Part shown: piece after piece, positions 36,989 through 47,566 of the stretch
How positions within the stretch are numbered: position 1 is the first letter of the stretch
Layout of the letters: every line of letters starts with the position of its first letter
NCBI RefSeq assembly: GCF_017168195.1
Contig: NZ_JADNYL010000004.1
Location: 124,001 to 188,000 of the forward strand
Source of the DNA: Thalassotalea sp. G2M2-11
GTDB lineage: Bacteria > Pseudomonadota > Gammaproteobacteria > Enterobacterales > Alteromonadaceae
DNA: 64,000 bases
Reading direction: 5' to 3'
Position numbers and translations under genes: made by a program
The notes under the pieces: generated by a model
Databases searched by the model: none
The model's input: only the letters and a program-made list of their open reading frames with translations
What the model was told of the DNA's origin: nothing

Positions 36989-38501
36989 TGGACTGACATT
37001 GAATATCGAGTGCTAAGTTGAACACTTTAAGGTGTTGATTCTCTTGGTGCAGTTCGTCGGCAATAAGGGGGTGCTGTGTTAACCATGCTGTTGGTAAGCA
37101 TAAGTGGATTGTATTCCCGTTAACTTTGGCTTGGTATTGTGGCAACACATCGTCTTTTCTACGACGACAAAGAATGATCGCCAACCTTAATATCGCTAAT
37201 AAATATTGTGCGTTTTGATAGTTACAGGTTGATTGTTGTAAAAGCTTAGCATCAATATCACCTTTATAGAGTAAAACCAATGCGGAAAGTAATTGTCTAT
37301 CAGCTTGTTCAAAACCGGGTAGTTCCGCATTATTGATAATATATGCATTATGACGTTGGTGATGTTTAAATTCTAACAACAACCCTATTTCATGTAATTG
37401 ACAACTTGCGAGTAAAATTTGGTAATCATTATCTTGCTTAAGCTGCCATGCTGACTGAAAGCTTTGAAATAAACTTAACGCTTGATTTTTAATGTTTTCA
37501 GCATGATGACGATCAACGTGAAAACGCTGCATCAAGGCATTAATGGTTCGCTGCCGGATATTGACTTTAGCGTCATGAGGTAGCATTTCATATAACAAGC
37601 CTTCACGCAGAGCACCACTAGAGAGTTGTAACTGTTTTATGTTAAAACATTGAAATATAGCCAATAAAATAGATAAACCACTGGCAATTACTGGGGTGCG
37701 TTCACTTGATAAGCCAGCAATTGCAATATGTTTGATTGACTGACAATGGATCAACTGCTGCTTAAACGCTTGTAAATATTCTAACGTGATAATTGTTGGT
37801 TGATGTTGGTAGGTCAATACTTCAGCTAGTGCTTGCATGGTACCTGAACCACCTAATACACTTTGCCAGCCAATTTGTTGATACGAAGAAACGATTGTTG
37901 ATAATTCTTTGCTTGCTGCCTTGATGGCTCGTTCAAAGTTATCTTCGCTTAACAGACCATTAGCAAAATACTGGTTGATAAAGGTAACACAACCAATATT
38001 TAAGCTGGTGACTTGTTTAGCGGTTATTCCTTCGCCGACAATAAGCTCAGTGCTTGCACCGCCGATATCTATCACCAATCGCTTATTGTCACTACAATTG
38101 GTATGTGCAACACCTTGGTAAATATACTGCGCTTCTTGTTCGCCTGAGAGCAAGGTAATTTGGTGATTTAAGATGACATTGGCTTGGGCAATAAAGTCAT
38201 CTCTGTTGTTGGCTAAACGTAATGTCGCGGTAGCAACAATACGAATATTATCTGTAGGAATATCTTGTAAACGTTCTGCAAAAAAGCTTAAGCATTCTAA
38301 GCCACGAGCGATGGCTTGTTGGCTAAGCTTGTTCTGTTTATCAAGCCCTGAAGCGAGCCTGACTTTACGCTTAACTTTATCGACTACCTGAACACTGTCG
38401 GCGAGTTGTCGAGTGATGAGCATATGAAAGCTATTTGAACCAAGGTCTATCACCGCGTAAAGCGGTGAACGTTGACAAGGGTTGTGCTCAATACTCGACA
38501 T
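36960..38501 (-). CDS. gppA: Ppx/GppA phosphatase, probably GppA
   Basis: The 513-residue protein has the actin-like ATPase fold of exopolyphosphatase and pppGpp phosphohydrolase: YAVIDLGSNSFHMLI, LSGEQEAQYIYQGV, VIDIGGASTELIVGE and VLGGSGTMQAL. A C-terminal HD-like helical region (about 320-500, CQLHEIGLLLEFKHH) completes it. GppA converts pppGpp to ppGpp, Ppx degrades polyphosphate; sequence alone does not separate them. The position immediately after rhlB is that of gppA in E. coli and favours GppA. It starts 9 bases after rhlB on the same strand. Confidence 0.87.
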   Translation of the reverse strand: MSSIEHNPCQRSPLYAVIDLGSNSFHMLITRQLADSVQVVDKVKRKVRLASGLDKQNKLSQQAIARGLECLSFFAERLQDIPTDNIRIVATATLRLANNRDDFIAQANVILNHQITLLSGEQEAQYIYQGVAHTNCSDNKRLVIDIGGASTELIVGEGITAKQVTSLNIGCVTFINQYFANGLLSEDNFERAIKAASKELSTIVSSYQQIGWQSVLGGSGTMQALAEVLTYQHQPTIITLEYLQAFKQQLIHCQSIKHIAIAGLSSERTPVIASGLSILLAIFQCFNIKQLQLSSGALREGLLYEMLPHDAKVNIRQRTINALMQRFHVDRHHAENIKNQALSLFQSFQSAWQLKQDNDYQILLASCQLHEIGLLLEFKHHQRHNAYIINNAELPGFEQADRQLLSALVLLYKGDIDAKLLQQSTCNYQNAQYLLAILRLAIILCRRRKDDVLPQYQAKVNGNTIHLCLPTAWLTQHPLIADELHQENQHLKVFNLALDIQCQSINDSLPPIH

Positions 38502-38510
38502 TACACTTAA

Positions 38511-39770
38511 CTACCTAGTATGGCGTCTACCAGCTGTTTTTCCTCTATTTTGTCCACCATTATGCGGTCTGTGACGGCGTTGACGTGGTGTCGGTTTAGG
38601 AAAATCTGTGATTAACGCGTCGGGATCATATTTACTTACTGGCAACGCATGCTCTATATAGGTTTCGATTGCCGGTAAATTAAAGACATATTCTTCACAG
38701 GCGAAACTGATGGCATGGCCTGTTGCACCTGCTCGACCAGTACGGCCGATACGATGAACGTAATCTTCACAATCATCGGGTAAATCGTAATTAAATACAT
38801 GAGTAACTTGCGGGATATGCAAGCCGCGAGCGGCAACATCTGTTGCTACTAAAATATCTAACTGCCCTGCGGTAAATTGCTCGAGTATTTTTAAGCGTTT
38901 CTTTTGGATCACATCGCCGGTAAGCAAACCAACACGGATGTTATCCGCAGCTAAATGGGCGTAGACGTTTTCACAACTGTGCTTAGTATTGGCAAAAATA
39001 ATGGCTTTATCTGGCCACTCTTCTTCGATGAGCGTTTGTAATAGTTGCATTTTATCTTCTTGCGAAGGATAAAATAATTCTTCACTAATGCGCACATTGG
39101 TTTTCTGCTCAGGTTCAATTTCGACACTGACAGGATCATTCATGTGTTCAAAAGCAAGTTCTTTGACACGGAACGACAAAGTGGCAGAGAACAACATGCT
39201 TAAGCGATCAGTTGCTGCTGGCATGCGTCGGAACATGTAGCGGATATCTTTTATAAAACCAAGATCAAACATACGATCGGCTTCATCGAGTACGACAACA
39301 TCAATATGATTTAGGTTGTAGACGCCTTGCTTCATGTAGTCAATTAATCGGCCACAGGTGCCAATTAAAATGTCAACGCCTCGTTCGAGTTCTTGACGTT
39401 GACTTTCATAGCCTTCGCCGCCATAGACGATACCCAAGCGTAAGCCTGTGCTTTTCGCCATTTCAAGTGCATCACGATGAATTTGTACGGCTAATTCTCG
39501 TGTTGGCGCCATGATCAACGCTCTAGGCTGACCTTCTGCTTTCGATGGTTTATTAAGTAAGTGATGAAATGTGGCCGCTAAAAAGGCGATGGTTTTACCT
39601 TCCCCCGTTTGTGCTTGACCGGCAATATCTTTGCCTTCAAGTAAAATGGGTAGGGATTTCGCTTGGATAGCGGTGCATTGGTTAAAGCCCATGGCATTTA
39701 ATCCAGCAACTACTTGAGGTGCCAGATCAAGCTCTGTGAACTTTGTATCTGATAAGTGTGTTTTATTCAT
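38511..39770 (-). CDS. rhlB: DEAD-box RNA helicase RhlB
   Basis: The 419-residue helicase assists RNA decay with RNase E and PNPase. Motifs in order: Q motif ([13 protein letters not shown]), motif I AQTGEGKT, Ib and TPGR-like [12 protein letters not shown] in [15 protein letters not shown], and [10 protein letters not shown]. Motif I carries Glu where DEAD-box proteins normally have Thr or Ser (AQTGTGKT). The C-terminus is a basic tail rich in Arg and His. It is divergent from trxA and followed by gppA, the conserved gammaproteobacterial order. Confidence 0.95.
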   Translation of the reverse strand: MNKTHLSDTKFTELDLAPQVVAGLNAMGFNQCTAIQAKSLPILLEGKDIAGQAQTGEGKTIAFLAATFHHLLNKPSKAEGQPRALIMAPTRELAVQIHRDALEMAKSTGLRLGIVYGGEGYESQRQELERGVDILIGTCGRLIDYMKQGVYNLNHIDVVVLDEADRMFDLGFIKDIRYMFRRMPAATDRLSMLFSATLSFRVKELAFEHMNDPVSVEIEPEQKTNVRISEELFYPSQEDKMQLLQTLIEEEWPDKAIIFANTKHSCENVYAHLAADNIRVGLLTGDVIQKKRLKILEQFTAGQLDILVATDVAARGLHIPQVTHVFNYDLPDDCEDYVHRIGRTGRAGATGHAISFACEEYVFNLPAIETYIEHALPVSKYDPDALITDFPKPTPRQRRHRPHNGGQNRGKTAGRRHTR

Positions 39771-39910
39771 GAGGCGTAGCTTAACAGGTTACGAGAGCAA
39801 TAAAAAACAGTATCTAATAGTTGAGAAGCAATTAATCTAAAAAAACTTGGGGTTTATTGGTTTTTTGGCGCAACTTCTGTGATAAATTTGCTAGAATTTA
39901 TTGTGATATA

Positions 39911-39939
39911 TTGGTAATTAATTGCGATGCGGGTATAAT
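39911..39939 (+). promoter_or_regulatory. sigma-70 promoter of trxA
   Basis: TTGGTA (39911-39916) and TATAAT (39934-39939) are separated by 17 bases, the optimal distance. The start point would be near 39946, about 38 bases before the trxA ATG. Confidence 0.75.
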
Positions 39940-39983
39940 CCGGAGCAATTTGGCGAGACAGCCATCATTTATTGGAGAAAAAA

Positions 39984-40310
39984 ATGAGCGATAAAATTGT
40001 TCAGTTATCAGATGACAGCTTTGAAGCTGATGTAATTAATGCATCAGGTCCGGTTTTGGTTGATTTTTGGGCTGAATGGTGTGGCCCTTGCAAAATGATT
40101 GCTCCGTTATTAAATGACGTTGCAGAAGAGTATGCAGGTAAAGTAACAGTAGCCAAGCTCAACATAGACCAAAATGATGCAACGCCACCTAAGTATGGCA
40201 TTCGTGGTATTCCTACATTATTATTGTTTAAAGATGGTGCTGTAGCTGATACTAAAGTTGGCGCATTATCTAAAACTCAATTAAAAGAGTTTATTGAAAA
40301 CAATTTATAA
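39984..40310 (+). CDS. trxA: thioredoxin
   Basis: The 108-residue redox protein has the active site WCGPCK at about residues 32-37 and the cis-Pro loop [11 protein letters not shown]. It reduces disulphides in cytoplasmic proteins and is a donor for ribonucleotide reductase. The ATG at 39984 is chosen because GGAG lies seven bases upstream; a TTG at 39972 would overlap that site. It has its own promoter and terminator, and rho follows. Confidence 0.97.
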   Translation: MSDKIVQLSDDSFEADVINASGPVLVDFWAEWCGPCKMIAPLLNDVAEEYAGKVTVAKLNIDQNDATPPKYGIRGIPTLLLFKDGAVADTKVGALSKTQLKEFIENNL

Positions 40311-40316
40311 TATGTA

Positions 40317-40343
40317 AAGGCTCGTTGTTTCGAGCCTTTTTTA
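40317..40343 (+). terminator. Rho-independent terminator after trxA
   Basis: Stem AAGGCTCG-CGAGCCTT with loop TTGTTT is followed by T residues, six bases after the trxA stop. Downstream, TTGTTA at 40367 and TTTAAT at 40389 are a weak promoter candidate for rho. Confidence 0.93.
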
Positions 40344-40501
40344 TTTTGTCTTCAGTTAGAATTGATTTGTTACTTTACCAATATAGTATTTAATGCTAAC
40401 TTTAAGAATCAAAGAAAATAACATACCTAAGCCCGAACTCAACTCTTGAATTATGCCCTGTTGGCAAACCCAAACAACATAAACACTCTAAGAACCTCAA
40501 T

Positions 40502-41761
40502 ATGAATCTTACCGAACTCAAACAAAAATCTATTAGTGAGCTAATACAGTTAGCTGAATCAATGAAACTTGAGCATCTTGCTCGAAATCGTAAGCAAGAT
40601 ATTATCTTTGCTATTTTAAAAGCGCACGCTAAAAGTGGTGAAGATATTTTTGGCGGCGGAGTATTAGAGATTTTACAAGATGGTTTCGGCTTTTTACGCT
40701 CGGCAGACTCATCTTACTTAGCTGGTCCTGATGATATATATGTATCGCCAAGTCAAATTAGGCGCTTTAGTATGCGCACGGGCGATACTATTGCAGGTAA
40801 AATTCGTCCTCCAAAAGATGGTGAACGTTACTTTGCCTTATTAAAGGTGAGAGAAGTTAACTTTGATAAACCTGAAAATTCTCGCAATAAAATCTTATTT
40901 GAAAACTTAACACCTATTCATCCTGATGCACGTATCGGTATGGAACGTGGCAATGGTTCTACAGAAGATATTACTGCTCGAGTACTGGATTTAGCATCGC
41001 CTATAGGTAAAGGTCAGCGTGGTTTAATCGTTGCACCACCTAAAGCAGGTAAGACTTTGTTGTTGCAAAATATTGCACAAAGTATTGCTCATAATCATCC
41101 AGAATGTGAATTAATGGTATTGCTGATTGACGAACGCCCTGAAGAAGTGACCGAGATGCAACGACTAGTCAAAGGTGAAGTGGTCGCATCAACGTTTGAT
41201 GAGCCAGCTAATCGTCATGTTCAGGTTGCTGAGATGGTGATTGAGAAAGCCAAAAGGTTGGTTGAACATAAAAAAGATGTCGTTATTTTATTGGATTCGA
41301 TCACACGTTTAGCGCGTGCTTATAATACGGTTATCCCATCCTCGGGTAAAATATTAACCGGTGGTGTTGATGCAAACGCATTGCATCGTCCAAAACGCTT
41401 CTTTGGTGCGGCACGTAATATTGAAGAAGGTGGTAGTTTAACCATCATTGCCACAGCATTAATTGAAACTGGCTCGAAAATGGATGAGGTTATTTACGAA
41501 GAGTTTAAAGGTACAGGTAATATGGAATTACACCTGTCTCGTAAAATTGCCGAAAAACGCGTTTTCCCAGCGATTCATTTTAATCGTAGTGGTACTCGTC
41601 GTGAAGAATTATTGACTAAGCCTGATGAATTACAAAAAATGTGGATACTTCGTAAGATAGTTCATGAAATGGGTGAAATAGACGCTATGGAGTTTATGAT
41701 TGATAAACTTGCGATGACTAAAACGAATAATGAGTTTTTTGATTCAATGAAACGTAAGTAA
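40502..41761 (+). CDS. rho: transcription termination factor Rho
   Basis: The 419-residue hexameric RNA-dependent ATPase matches E. coli Rho in length. It has the N-terminal Rho domain ([19 protein letters not shown]), the cold-shock-like RNA-binding domain ([21 protein letters not shown]), the P loop [12 protein letters not shown] (about 174-185), the Q loop region ([13 protein letters not shown]) and the R loop ([19 protein letters not shown]). It ends untranslated transcripts. It follows trxA, as is usual, behind a leader of about 190 bases that may be autoregulatory. Confidence 0.97.
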   Translation: MNLTELKQKSISELIQLAESMKLEHLARNRKQDIIFAILKAHAKSGEDIFGGGVLEILQDGFGFLRSADSSYLAGPDDIYVSPSQIRRFSMRTGDTIAGKIRPPKDGERYFALLKVREVNFDKPENSRNKILFENLTPIHPDARIGMERGNGSTEDITARVLDLASPIGKGQRGLIVAPPKAGKTLLLQNIAQSIAHNHPECELMVLLIDERPEEVTEMQRLVKGEVVASTFDEPANRHVQVAEMVIEKAKRLVEHKKDVVILLDSITRLARAYNTVIPSSGKILTGGVDANALHRPKRFFGAARNIEEGGSLTIIATALIETGSKMDEVIYEEFKGTGNMELHLSRKIAEKRVFPAIHFNRSGTRREELLTKPDELQKMWILRKIVHEMGEIDAMEFMIDKLAMTKTNNEFFDSMKRK

Positions 41762-41780
41762 CTTGATGATACTCGAGTAA

Positions 41781-41807
41781 AAAAGCCAGCAACTTGCTGG
41801 CTTTTTT
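41781..41807 (+). terminator. Rho-independent terminator after rho
   Basis: GCCAGCA pairs with TGCTGGC around a 3-base loop, extended by A:T pairs and ending in six T residues. It begins 20 bases after the rho stop. Confidence 0.92.
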
Positions 41808-41863
41808 ATTGGGATAATTTTAATATATTGTAAAAAATTAATACTCAATATAGGGATATAAAA

Positions 41864-43807
41864 TTGAAACGATATATTGCATTTCTCACTTTATACTGCA
41901 TTTTTTCACACTTAGCACTCGCTAAAAATTCTTCACTACCATCTGACCACTTTGGGCATTTACCTATGGTTTATAAACCTGATGTCTCGCCTAATGGTCA
42001 ACATACGGTTGCCGTATTTAACAGTGATGATGGGCCAAGTGTTGTTGTGGCACCTTTTGGTAGTACTGAGTTAACTACTATAGTTAAATTAAAAAAATCC
42101 CAAGACAGAGTTGATGATGTTTATTGGTTAAACAATGAGAGAATTTTAGTCTCAGCTAGTTACTCGGAAAGAGTCGCGGGGAATAAATACCGGATCAGCC
42201 GTTTATTTGTGGTTAATAAAGATGGCAGCGACTTAATTGAAATTAAAAGAAACCTGAAAAAAGATGCGCCTGATTGGTTAAAAAGAAATACGCCTACAGT
42301 GATCTCAATATTAGCCGATGATCCAAAACACATCTTAGTGCAACTTTATAACCGAGAAGATCAAGCGCCTTCGGTATTTAAAGTTAATATATATACCAAT
42401 GATTTTGAAAAACAATTTGTTAACGATATTAATGTTTTTTATTGGAGTACCAATAAAGAAGGGGACGTCCTATTTGGCTATGGTAATGATGAAGATGATA
42501 GAAGCAGAGAAACACGGACAATTTGGTATCGTGAAACCGTAGACGCCGATTGGAAACTTTTACATAAAAGAAAGTTATTCGACAAAGTATCGTTTAATCC
42601 GTTGCTTGTTGAAGAAGGTAAGCTATATGTATTGAGTGATTATCAAACGGGCAGACGAGCTTTGTGGTTATATGACATTAAAAGTAATAGCTTTGAAAAA
42701 TTGTTATTTGGTCATGATAAGTATGATTTGAGTAATGTCATCTTTAACTCTGAAAGAACAGAAATTATCGGGGTTAGTTATTTAGAGCACTTTAGGGTTG
42801 ATCACTTCTTTGGTGATAAAGAAAAGCATGTTTATCAATTGGTAAATAATAGTTTTAAAGGTTTCAAAACCAGTATTGCAGGCTGGAGTGAAGATCGCAG
42901 TAAAATTATTGTCAGAGCGCAAAGTCATAACTCACCAAGCAAGTATTTTTGGTTAGATTTACAGAATAAATCGGGTGCCTTTTGGTTCAGTCAGTATCCT
43001 TATTTAGAGAATAAACCATTAGCCCAGACTCAACCTTTTGAATTTGTTGCTTCAGATGGTATGAAGTTAAATGGTTATTTGACCATGCCAACTAATGGTG
43101 GGAAAGCAAAACCTAAGCTAATTATTCATCCACATGGTGGCCCTTTTGGACCGCGCGATACGCAATATTTTAACCCTTATGTTCAGTTTATGAGTAATTT
43201 AGGTTATGCCGTTTTACAGGTTAACTTTCGTGGCTCAGGTGGGTTTGGTCTTCAATATAAAACCAGTGGCTATCGAGAGTGGGGTCAGCGTATGCAACAA
43301 GATATTTATGATGCGCACCAATGGCTTGCTCAGCAAGGTACTGTTGATACCAATGATGCCTGTGTAGTTGGAGGTAGTTATGGTGGGTTTGTTGCATTAA
43401 CTGCGGCGATTCAAAAACCTAATGACTACAAATGTATTGTCAGTATTGCAGGCGTAGCGGACTTAAATGAAATGGCGAATTTTAGATCTCGATTTAGAGG
43501 TGGCTGGAAAGCGCATGTCAGAGAAACGATAGCTGATCTAGAACAAGAAGGCACCGAAAATGCTTTAAAATCTGTTTCAGCTCAGCATCACTTAAATCGT
43601 ATTAAAGCTCCGATATTATTGATTCATGGCTTGAATGATACCCAAGTTAGAGCCTCTCAATCACAAGACTTCTACGATGAAGCTAAACGTAAAGGCCTTG
43701 ATGTTGAATACATAGAGTACAAGTATGGTACCCATTATTTAGATGAAAATGATAATCGTAAAGGTGCTTTTAAAGCGATTGGTGAGTTTTTAACTCAGCA
43801 TCTTTAA
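41864..43807 (+). CDS. S9-family prolyl oligopeptidase-like serine peptidase, exported
   Basis: The 647-residue protein has a signal peptide (about 1-20, KRYIAFLTLYCIFSHLALA), an N-terminal beta-propeller region (about 30-380) and a C-terminal alpha/beta-hydrolase domain. The catalytic Ser is in GGSYGGFVAL (about residue 506), Asp in HGLNDTQV and His in GTHYLDE. It resembles acylaminoacyl-peptidase or dipeptidyl-peptidase (S9C) enzymes that trim peptides outside the cytoplasm. The start is TTG at 41864 with TAGGGA upstream; no better start exists. It is inserted between rho and ubiD and has its own terminator. Confidence 0.88.
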   Translation: MKRYIAFLTLYCIFSHLALAKNSSLPSDHFGHLPMVYKPDVSPNGQHTVAVFNSDDGPSVVVAPFGSTELTTIVKLKKSQDRVDDVYWLNNERILVSASYSERVAGNKYRISRLFVVNKDGSDLIEIKRNLKKDAPDWLKRNTPTVISILADDPKHILVQLYNREDQAPSVFKVNIYTNDFEKQFVNDINVFYWSTNKEGDVLFGYGNDEDDRSRETRTIWYRETVDADWKLLHKRKLFDKVSFNPLLVEEGKLYVLSDYQTGRRALWLYDIKSNSFEKLLFGHDKYDLSNVIFNSERTEIIGVSYLEHFRVDHFFGDKEKHVYQLVNNSFKGFKTSIAGWSEDRSKIIVRAQSHNSPSKYFWLDLQNKSGAFWFSQYPYLENKPLAQTQPFEFVASDGMKLNGYLTMPTNGGKAKPKLIIHPHGGPFGPRDTQYFNPYVQFMSNLGYAVLQVNFRGSGGFGLQYKTSGYREWGQRMQQDIYDAHQWLAQQGTVDTNDACVVGGSYGGFVALTAAIQKPNDYKCIVSIAGVADLNEMANFRSRFRGGWKAHVRETIADLEQEGTENALKSVSAQHHLNRIKAPILLIHGLNDTQVRASQSQDFYDEAKRKGLDVEYIEYKYGTHYLDENDNRKGAFKAIGEFLTQHL

Positions 43808-43848
43808 TCCTGTCAGCCATTGTAAAATGGTTTGGTTTTTTATTGGTA

Positions 43849-43884
43849 AATCCCTGCTAAATGGGAAGTTAGCGGGGATTTTTT
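43849..43884 (+). terminator. Rho-independent terminator after the S9 peptidase gene
   Basis: A 12-bp stem with one G:T pair (AATCCCTGCTAA with TTAGCGGGGATT) has an 8-base loop and is followed by T residues. Confidence 0.9.
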
Positions 43885-44009
43885 ATATGATTTGTTAAAG
43901 TTCAGCTCTGTTGTTCATCGTCTCTTTTATTCGCAGATATAGGGGAATGAGACTAACGCTATGCCTTTAGAGCCCAGATCAGTATAATAAGTAAAATTTT
44001 GTATAAAAT

Positions 44010-45485
44010 ATGACAATGAAATACAGCGATTTAAGAGATTTTATTGAACAACTCGAAAAAATAGGTGAACTCAAACGGATCACTCAACCTATTTCTACTG
44101 AACTTATGATGACAGAGATCAGTGATCGAACCTTACAAGCAGGCGGGCCAGCACTGTTATTTGAAAACCCTATTGGTTACGACGTGCCAGTGTTAACGAA
44201 TTTATTTGGTACACCTAAACGGGTTGCGATGGCAATGGGTCAAGAAGATGTGTCTGCCTTGCGTGAAGTGGGCAAATTATTAGCGACTTTAAAAGAGCCG
44301 GAGCCGCCAAAAGGTTTTAAAGATGCATTGGATAAATTACCTTTATATAAACAGGTATTAAATATGCCGGTTAAGGTGATTAAAAAGCCCTTATGTCAGC
44401 AAGAAGTGATGAGTGGTGAAGCGGTCGATTTAACCCAATTACCGATTCAAAAATGTTGGCCGGGTGATGTAGCACCTCTGATCACTTGGGGGCTGACAGT
44501 AACACGTGGTCCACATAAAGAAAGACAGAACTTAGGTATTTACCGTCAACAACTGCTCAGTAAAAATAAGATCATAATGCGCTGGTTATCTCATCGTGGC
44601 GGTGCGATTGATTTTCAAGAATTTAAAAAGACTAATCCGGGTGAAAAATATCCAGTCTCCGTAGCTTTAGGAGCTGATCCCGCAACGATTTTAGGCGCGG
44701 TGACACCAGTACCTGATACGTTATCTGAATATGCGTTTGCAGGGCTTTTACGCGGTGCGAAAACAGAAGTGGCTAAATGCATCAGTAATGAGCTAGAGGT
44801 GCCAGCCACGGCGGAGATTATTTTAGAAGGTTATATTGATCCTGAAGAAGTGGCACCTGAAGGGCCTTATGGGGATCATACTGGCTATTATAATGAAGTT
44901 GATGATTTTCCTGTCTTTACCGTTACTCATATTACTCAGCGTAAACAACCAATTTATCATAGTACTTATACAGGCCGGCCACCAGATGAACCGGCTATAT
45001 TAGGGGTTGCGCTTAATGAAGTGTTCGTGCCTATTTTACAAAAGCAGTTCCCAGAAATTCAGGACTTTTATTTACCGCCAGAAGGTTGTTCTTATCGTTT
45101 AGCCGTAGTGACGATCAAAAAGCAATATGCAGGTCATGCTAAACGTGTGATGATGGGGGTTTGGTCGTTTCTGCGCCAGTTTATGTACACGAAATTTGTC
45201 ATTGTTTGTGATGATGATATTAATGCGCGAGACTGGAAAGATGTTATTTGGGCAATGACAACTCGAATGGATCCTTCCAGAGATACAGTGCTAATCGAAA
45301 ACACCCCGATAGATTATTTAGATTTTGCATCACCAGTGTCTGGATTAGGCTCAAAAATGGGCATGGATGCCACTAATAAGTGGCCCGGTGAAACTGATCG
45401 TGAATGGGGTGAGCCGATAGTCATGGATACTAGTGTTAAACAAGCAGTGGATGAAATTTGGAGCGAACTCAACATTATTGAGTAA
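44010..45485 (+). CDS. ubiD: 3-octaprenyl-4-hydroxybenzoate decarboxylase
   Basis: The 491-residue enzyme decarboxylates the ubiquinone precursor using prenylated FMN. It matches E. coli UbiD in length and in [57 protein letters not shown] and [14 protein letters not shown]. The E-x-P-x-G-x-x-x-D-H-T-G-Y segment carries active-site residues. Either the ATG at 44010 or that at 44016 may be used. It is followed by fre after 53 bases, the same order as in E. coli. Confidence 0.96.
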   Translation: MTMKYSDLRDFIEQLEKIGELKRITQPISTELMMTEISDRTLQAGGPALLFENPIGYDVPVLTNLFGTPKRVAMAMGQEDVSALREVGKLLATLKEPEPPKGFKDALDKLPLYKQVLNMPVKVIKKPLCQQEVMSGEAVDLTQLPIQKCWPGDVAPLITWGLTVTRGPHKERQNLGIYRQQLLSKNKIIMRWLSHRGGAIDFQEFKKTNPGEKYPVSVALGADPATILGAVTPVPDTLSEYAFAGLLRGAKTEVAKCISNELEVPATAEIILEGYIDPEEVAPEGPYGDHTGYYNEVDDFPVFTVTHITQRKQPIYHSTYTGRPPDEPAILGVALNEVFVPILQKQFPEIQDFYLPPEGCSYRLAVVTIKKQYAGHAKRVMMGVWSFLRQFMYTKFVIVCDDDINARDWKDVIWAMTTRMDPSRDTVLIENTPIDYLDFASPVSGLGSKMGMDATNKWPGETDREWGEPIVMDTSVKQAVDEIWSELNIIE

Positions 45486-45538
45486 CTCATTAAATAAAAC
45501 ATAAACAGTAGATAGCTGTTTAATTGATAGGTTGATAA

Positions 45539-46234
45539 ATGAAAGAAATACAATGTCAGGTTCAGTCGATATCTTCATTAACTGAAAACGTTTATAAAGT
45601 GTTGTTAAAACCTGCAGAGCAAGTGTCATTTTTGCCAGGGCAATATTTAAACGTGGTAATGGATGAAAATGATAAACGTCCTTTTTCTATTGCCAGTGCG
45701 CCAGGCAGTGAGCTGATTGAATTACAAATTGGTGCTTTTGGTGCCGATAGTTATCCGATGCAAGTGATCGAACGTATCAACCAAGATATGGCACTTACTG
45801 TGGAAATTCCGTTAGGTAATGCTGAATTAAAAACAGCAAGTGAACGCCCTATTTTGTTGATTGCTGGTGGTACAGGATTTTCTTATATTAAATCTATGTT
45901 TGAATACTTAGCCAATATCAATTCAGGCAGAGAAGTGATTGTTTATTGGGGCTTACGCGATCCCAGCGCTTGCTATGAGCTAGAACAAACCTCAGCGACT
46001 ATTAGCGCGTTACCTAAGGGACAATTTCATCCCGTGGTAGAAACGCCACATGATGATTGGCAAGGGCGTGTTGGCATGGTGCATAAAGTGGTGATGAAAG
46101 ATATTAAAAATTTAGCGGATTTTGATATCTATATTGCCGGTCGTTTTAATATGGTGGCCGTAGTGCGGGACGACTTTGTTGCACAAGGGGCAGATATTAA
46201 TCATATGTATGCTGATGCCTTTGCCTTTATTTAA
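45539..46234 (+). CDS. fre: NAD(P)H-flavin reductase
   Basis: The 231-residue ferredoxin-reductase-like enzyme reduces free flavins with NAD(P)H. The flavin-binding motif is RPFSIAS (about 49-55) and the nucleotide-binding motif is LLIAGGTGFSYIKSM (about 106-120). It matches E. coli Fre in length (233) and in ending in YADAFAFI. It lies directly after ubiD, whose cofactor is a modified flavin, and is closed by a terminator. Confidence 0.94.
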   Translation: MKEIQCQVQSISSLTENVYKVLLKPAEQVSFLPGQYLNVVMDENDKRPFSIASAPGSELIELQIGAFGADSYPMQVIERINQDMALTVEIPLGNAELKTASERPILLIAGGTGFSYIKSMFEYLANINSGREVIVYWGLRDPSACYELEQTSATISALPKGQFHPVVETPHDDWQGRVGMVHKVVMKDIKNLADFDIYIAGRFNMVAVVRDDFVAQGADINHMYADAFAFI

Positions 46235-46329
46235 ATATCAAGCTAGCAATATAAAATACTGTTAAGTTATTGTTTTATTGGGCTTAACACTATTTCTAAT
46301 ACAAACCTGAGGTTAAATAAATTGCTATC

Positions 46330-46358
46330 AGCCGCTTGTTTATCAAGCGGCTTTTTTA
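46330..46358 (+). terminator. Rho-independent terminator after fre
   Basis: AGCCGCTTG pairs with CAAGCGGCT around TTTAT and is followed by six T residues. It overlaps the end of the convergent gene by 3 bases. Confidence 0.93.
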
Positions 46359-47048
46359 TTCAGATTGTTTCGTGTTTTCCTGATAGTTTGGCGATGCCTG
46401 CTTGCATTGTGTTAATAAACGAGCAAAATCCTGCACGTCTCTATCTATCGCTGAATCATTGATAAACAGGTGAGCACCAATGGCTTGATACAAGGCGGTA
46501 CATTGATGAAAAAATCCGGCTAATGGTCCTTTGATCTGACTTCCATCTTGGCAAGTATAAGGTTCAAAATTTAGTACGGCTTGTTCAGCAGGCATTAAAT
46601 CTCGCGACACACAATATACCATCAACGGCTTCTGCTCATGGATCAGATGATTAGCAAGGCGCAACGAAATTTGATCTTTTAATCCTTCAAGTGAGTGCAG
46701 TGTTAAACCAATATAACTGAGTTGTTCTTGCGTGATCCCATAAGTGTTACTTATCGGATGAATAGCTCGGATGTCATCCCACGATAATTGCCAGCTCCCT
46801 TTACGATGGGTAAAACGAATATGTTGCGGAGAAAGAGTAAAGCTGGTATTTGGTTCCAATAACTTCATCACCCCTAAAAATAAGGTTGAAAGGGCTAATA
46901 ACAGTAATAACAATAAAGAAAATTTTGCCTGTTGCCAGTAGTGTTGGCCGAGGAGCAAGATCACACCTAAGGCACAAACACTGACGAGTATAATGAACAA
47001 CGCATTATGCTTGGCTTTAGGTTTAATGTAGATAACAGGGGCAGGCAT
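46356..47048 (-). CDS. DUF2982-like membrane protein
   Basis: The 230-residue protein has two N-terminal membrane helices (about 15-33 and 42-62) and a cytoplasmic domain beginning with FTLSPQHIRFTHRKGSWQLSW, a PH-like beta start. It ends in a helical region. It resembles a family restricted to Alteromonadales and relatives (DUF2982) of unknown role, an assignment from memory of length and layout. It lies downstream of bfrB on the same strand with a hairpin between. Confidence 0.6.
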   Translation of the reverse strand: MPAPVIYIKPKAKHNALFIILVSVCALGVILLLGQHYWQQAKFSLLLLLLLALSTLFLGVMKLLEPNTSFTLSPQHIRFTHRKGSWQLSWDDIRAIHPISNTYGITQEQLSYIGLTLHSLEGLKDQISLRLANHLIHEQKPLMVYCVSRDLMPAEQAVLNFEPYTCQDGSQIKGPLAGFFHQCTALYQAIGAHLFINDSAIDRDVQDFARLLTQCKQASPNYQENTKQSE

Positions 47049-47056
47049 GATGAAAC

Positions 47057-47081
47057 GCCTTACCTAGTGCATAGGCAAGGC
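47057..47081 (-). terminator. imperfect hairpin between bfrB and the next gene
   Basis: GCCTT-CCTA pairs with TAGG-AAGGC with one A/C mismatch and a 5-base loop. It starts 8 bases after the bfrB stop on the minus strand. No T-run follows, so partial termination or RNA stabilisation is more likely than full termination. Confidence 0.4.
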
Positions 47082-47088
47082 ATCAATA

Positions 47089-47556
47089 TCATAGTTGAGA
47101 TTGTAGATAATTGGCCAAGCCAATTTTATCAATTAATCCAAGCTGTTGTTCAAGCCAGAATGCATGATCCACTTCGGTATCATTAATCAGTGTTTGTAAT
47201 ATATCACGGCTGACAAAGTCTTGTTTTTGTTCGCATAATGCCATAACTGCTTTCAATTTTTCATCTACAGCATATTCAACGCGTAGATCGCTGGCGAGCA
47301 TTTCAGGTACGGTTGTGCCAATTTTCAGACCCTCTCTTGTAGTCATGTCTGGCACGCCTTCAAGAAACAGGATACGTTCAATTAATGCTGAAGCATGAGA
47401 TTTTTCATCATCAAACTCATGGTCTATTCGAGTATATAGTTTGTCATAGCCCCAATCCTGATACATGCGTGAATGAATAAAATATTGATCCATTGCCGCT
47501 AGTTCAAAAGCTAATAATTGATTAAGTTGTTGAATTATTTCGCTGTCACCTTTCAT
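47089..47556 (-). CDS. bfrB: bacterioferritin, ferroxidase-type subunit without haem Met
   Basis: The 155-residue subunit starts at the second ATG (47556), which has AGGTGA six bases upstream. Numbering by E. coli Bfr, the di-iron ligands Glu18, Glu51, His54, Glu94 and the ExxH of helix D (TEVDH, shifted by one residue) are all present. The axial haem ligand Met52 is Lys (DEKSH). The shell therefore oxidises and stores iron, while haem binding needs a partner subunit. It lies 10 bases after bfrA, on the same strand, and the two should form mixed 24-mers as in Neisseria or Pseudomonas pairs. Confidence 0.88.
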   Translation of the reverse strand: MKGDSEIIQQLNQLLAFELAAMDQYFIHSRMYQDWGYDKLYTRIDHEFDDEKSHASALIERILFLEGVPDMTTREGLKIGTTVPEMLASDLRVEYAVDEKLKAVMALCEQKQDFVSRDILQTLINDTEVDHAFWLEQQLGLIDKIGLANYLQSQL

Positions 47557-47566
47557 GATCATTCAC

